Shown here: piece after piece, positions 63,196 to 64,000 of the stretch
Layout of the letters: each line of letters begins with the position of its first letter
Numbering within the stretch: the stretch's first letter is position 1
DNA from: Caballeronia zhejiangensis
GTDB lineage: Bacteria; Pseudomonadota; Gammaproteobacteria; Burkholderiales; Burkholderiaceae
Assembly (NCBI RefSeq): GCF_000698575.1
Contig: NZ_JFHD01000003.1
Span: 310,001-374,000, forward strand
Direction: 5' to 3'
DNA: 64,000 nt
Made by a program: the position numbers and the translations under genes
The notes under the pieces: generated by a model
Seen by the model: the letters and a program-made list of their open reading frames with translations, nothing else
Told to the model about the DNA's origin: nothing
Databases searched by the model: none

Positions 63196-64000
63196 TACGC
63201 AACGGGCCGCGCCGATCGTGCAGGCATCGGCAAAGAAGAAGCGTGGCGTGGCGATTCAGCGCGAAGTCGCCGTGCTGCTCGCGATGATCGTCTTCAATCT
63301 GATCTTCACGCAGCACTTCGTTTCGCTGCAGACGTTCAACGTGAATCTCACGCAAGTGGTGACGATCGTGATCGTCGGCATCGGCATGACGCTCGTCGTC
63401 GCGACGGGCGGCATCGACCTGTCCGTGGGCGCGTCGATGGCGATAGCCGGTGCGCTCGCGCCGATGCTCTTCATGAACATCGACGGGCCGCTCGGCATCG
63501 TGCTTGCGTTCACGCTGCCGATCGTCGCCGCCGCGTTATGCGGCGTCTTCAACGGCTTTCTCGTGACGCGACTGAACGTGCAGCCGATCGTCGCGACGCT
63601 CGTGCTCTTCATCGCGGGCCGCGGCATCGCGCAAGTCGTCACCGATGGGAGCCTTCAGGCGTTCACGAATCCCGCGTTTCAATGGATCGCGCTCGGCAAG
63701 ATCGCGGGCGTGCCGTTCCAGATTCTCCTGATGCTCGTGCTCGTCGCACTCTTTACGTGGATCGTGCGCAAGACGCTGTTCGGCAAGTTCCTGCTCGTGA
63801 CGGGCGGCAATGAGGACGCCGCGTATCTCTCGGGCATTCCGACCGCGCGCGTGAAGATGATCGCGTACACCGTATGCGCGGCGCTCGCCGGGCTAGCCGG
63901 GCTGATTTCGATCTCGGTGAATTCGTCGTCGGATGCGAATGTCGTCGGTCTCGGCGTGGAGCTCGATGCGATCGCGGCGGTCGCGGTCGGCGGCACCGCG
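63185..64000 (+). CDS. Sugar ABC transporter permease (YtfT/RbsC type), 3' end cut
   Basis: The frame starts at ATG 63185, inside the end of the ATPase gene, and is still open at 64000; 272 codons are visible. Hydrophobic segments and the motifs VGIGMTLVVATGGIDLSVGASMAIAGAL, NGFLVTRLNVQPIVATLVLFIAGRGIAQ, GGNEDAAYLSGIPTARVKMIAY and GLGVELDAIAAVAVGGTA are those of RbsC/YtfT permeases. It forms the channel of the furanose/ribose-type importer. Confidence 0.9.
   Translation, partial: MIDDTQRAAPIVQASAKKKRGVAIQREVAVLLAMIVFNLIFTQHFVSLQTFNVNLTQVVTIVIVGIGMTLVVATGGIDLSVGASMAIAGALAPMLFMNIDGPLGIVLAFTLPIVAAALCGVFNGFLVTRLNVQPIVATLVLFIAGRGIAQVVTDGSLQAFTNPAFQWIALGKIAGVPFQILLMLVLVALFTWIVRKTLFGKFLLVTGGNEDAAYLSGIPTARVKMIAYTVCAALAGLAGLISISVNSSSDANVVGLGVELDAIAAVAVGGTA

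Noticed and set aside
1..64000. tRNA, rRNA, insertion sequence or prophage genes
   Set aside because: No tRNA-like cloverleaf, transposase, integrase or phage structural gene was seen in reading through the window; a covariance-model scan would settle small RNAs.

Overview
The window is high-GC proteobacterial DNA, densely coded, with short gene gaps and frequent ATGA/GTGA overlaps. I infer a Burkholderiaceae genome of the Paraburkholderia/Caballeronia type. The basis is the gene content: an H-NS protein with the YRDP-type C-terminus, a DUF3331 protein, a DUF4148-like secreted peptide, a stand-alone MnmD and polyol/sugar ABC clusters. No rRNA, tRNA, CRISPR array, insertion sequence or prophage was seen. 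It reads as ordinary chromosome or chromid sequence with many metabolic and regulatory modules. About 50 genes are supported; the first and last are cut by the window edges.

Layout. 1-9.4 kb: partial membrane protein, Tat-exported NHL-repeat protein, unknown 141-aa protein, TetR regulator with a palindrome at its promoter, D-2-hydroxyacid dehydrogenase, secreted repeat protein, TAXI-type binding protein, phospholipase-D-type lipoprotein, aldo/keto reductase. 9.5-20.2 kb: a predicted peptide/amide ligase system with two circularly permuted ATP-grasp proteins (one fused to an alpha-E domain), a separate alpha-E protein, two transglutaminase-fold proteins (one with DUF2126) and a zinc-ribbon HExxH peptidase. 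20.7-26.6 kb: YceH, MnmD, a DUF3311/sodium-solute symporter pair, a luciferase-like oxidoreductase, an amidase. 26.6-33.1 kb: H-NS, DUF3331, a DUF1488-like protein, a three-subunit periplasmic molybdenum dehydrogenase (2Fe-2S, Mo, cytochrome c) and a wrecked LysR gene. 33.2 kb: a ferritin-like/VIT1 iron exporter.

34.5-41.9 kb: a polyol module (CUT1 ABC transporter, SorC regulator, SDR, zinc alcohol dehydrogenase) with the ATPase divergent across a palindromic operator region. 42.3-52.3 kb: EAL protein behind a possible sigma-54 promoter, M60-like peptidase with an N-terminal lectin-like part, MarR/DHA2 efflux pair, MHYT-GGDEF-EAL protein, ClsB-type cardiolipin synthase, DUF4410 lipoprotein. 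52.6-57.4 kb: an SDR, then a radical-SAM plus DUF4130-UdgX DNA-repair operon directly behind a canonical LexA box, and small secreted proteins. 57.4-64 kb: a sugar module with mutarotase and PhyH-type dioxygenase on one side and a LacI regulator plus galactofuranose/ribose-type ABC transporter on the other, with matching AT-rich palindromes at both promoters.

The most unusual material is the 9.5-20.2 kb ligase cluster, where one ATP-grasp copy appears to have lost its ATP-binding Lys/Gly loop, and the SOS-box-controlled radical-SAM/UdgX operon. Positions, motifs and spacings below were read by eye; family names come from recognition of motifs, not from a search.
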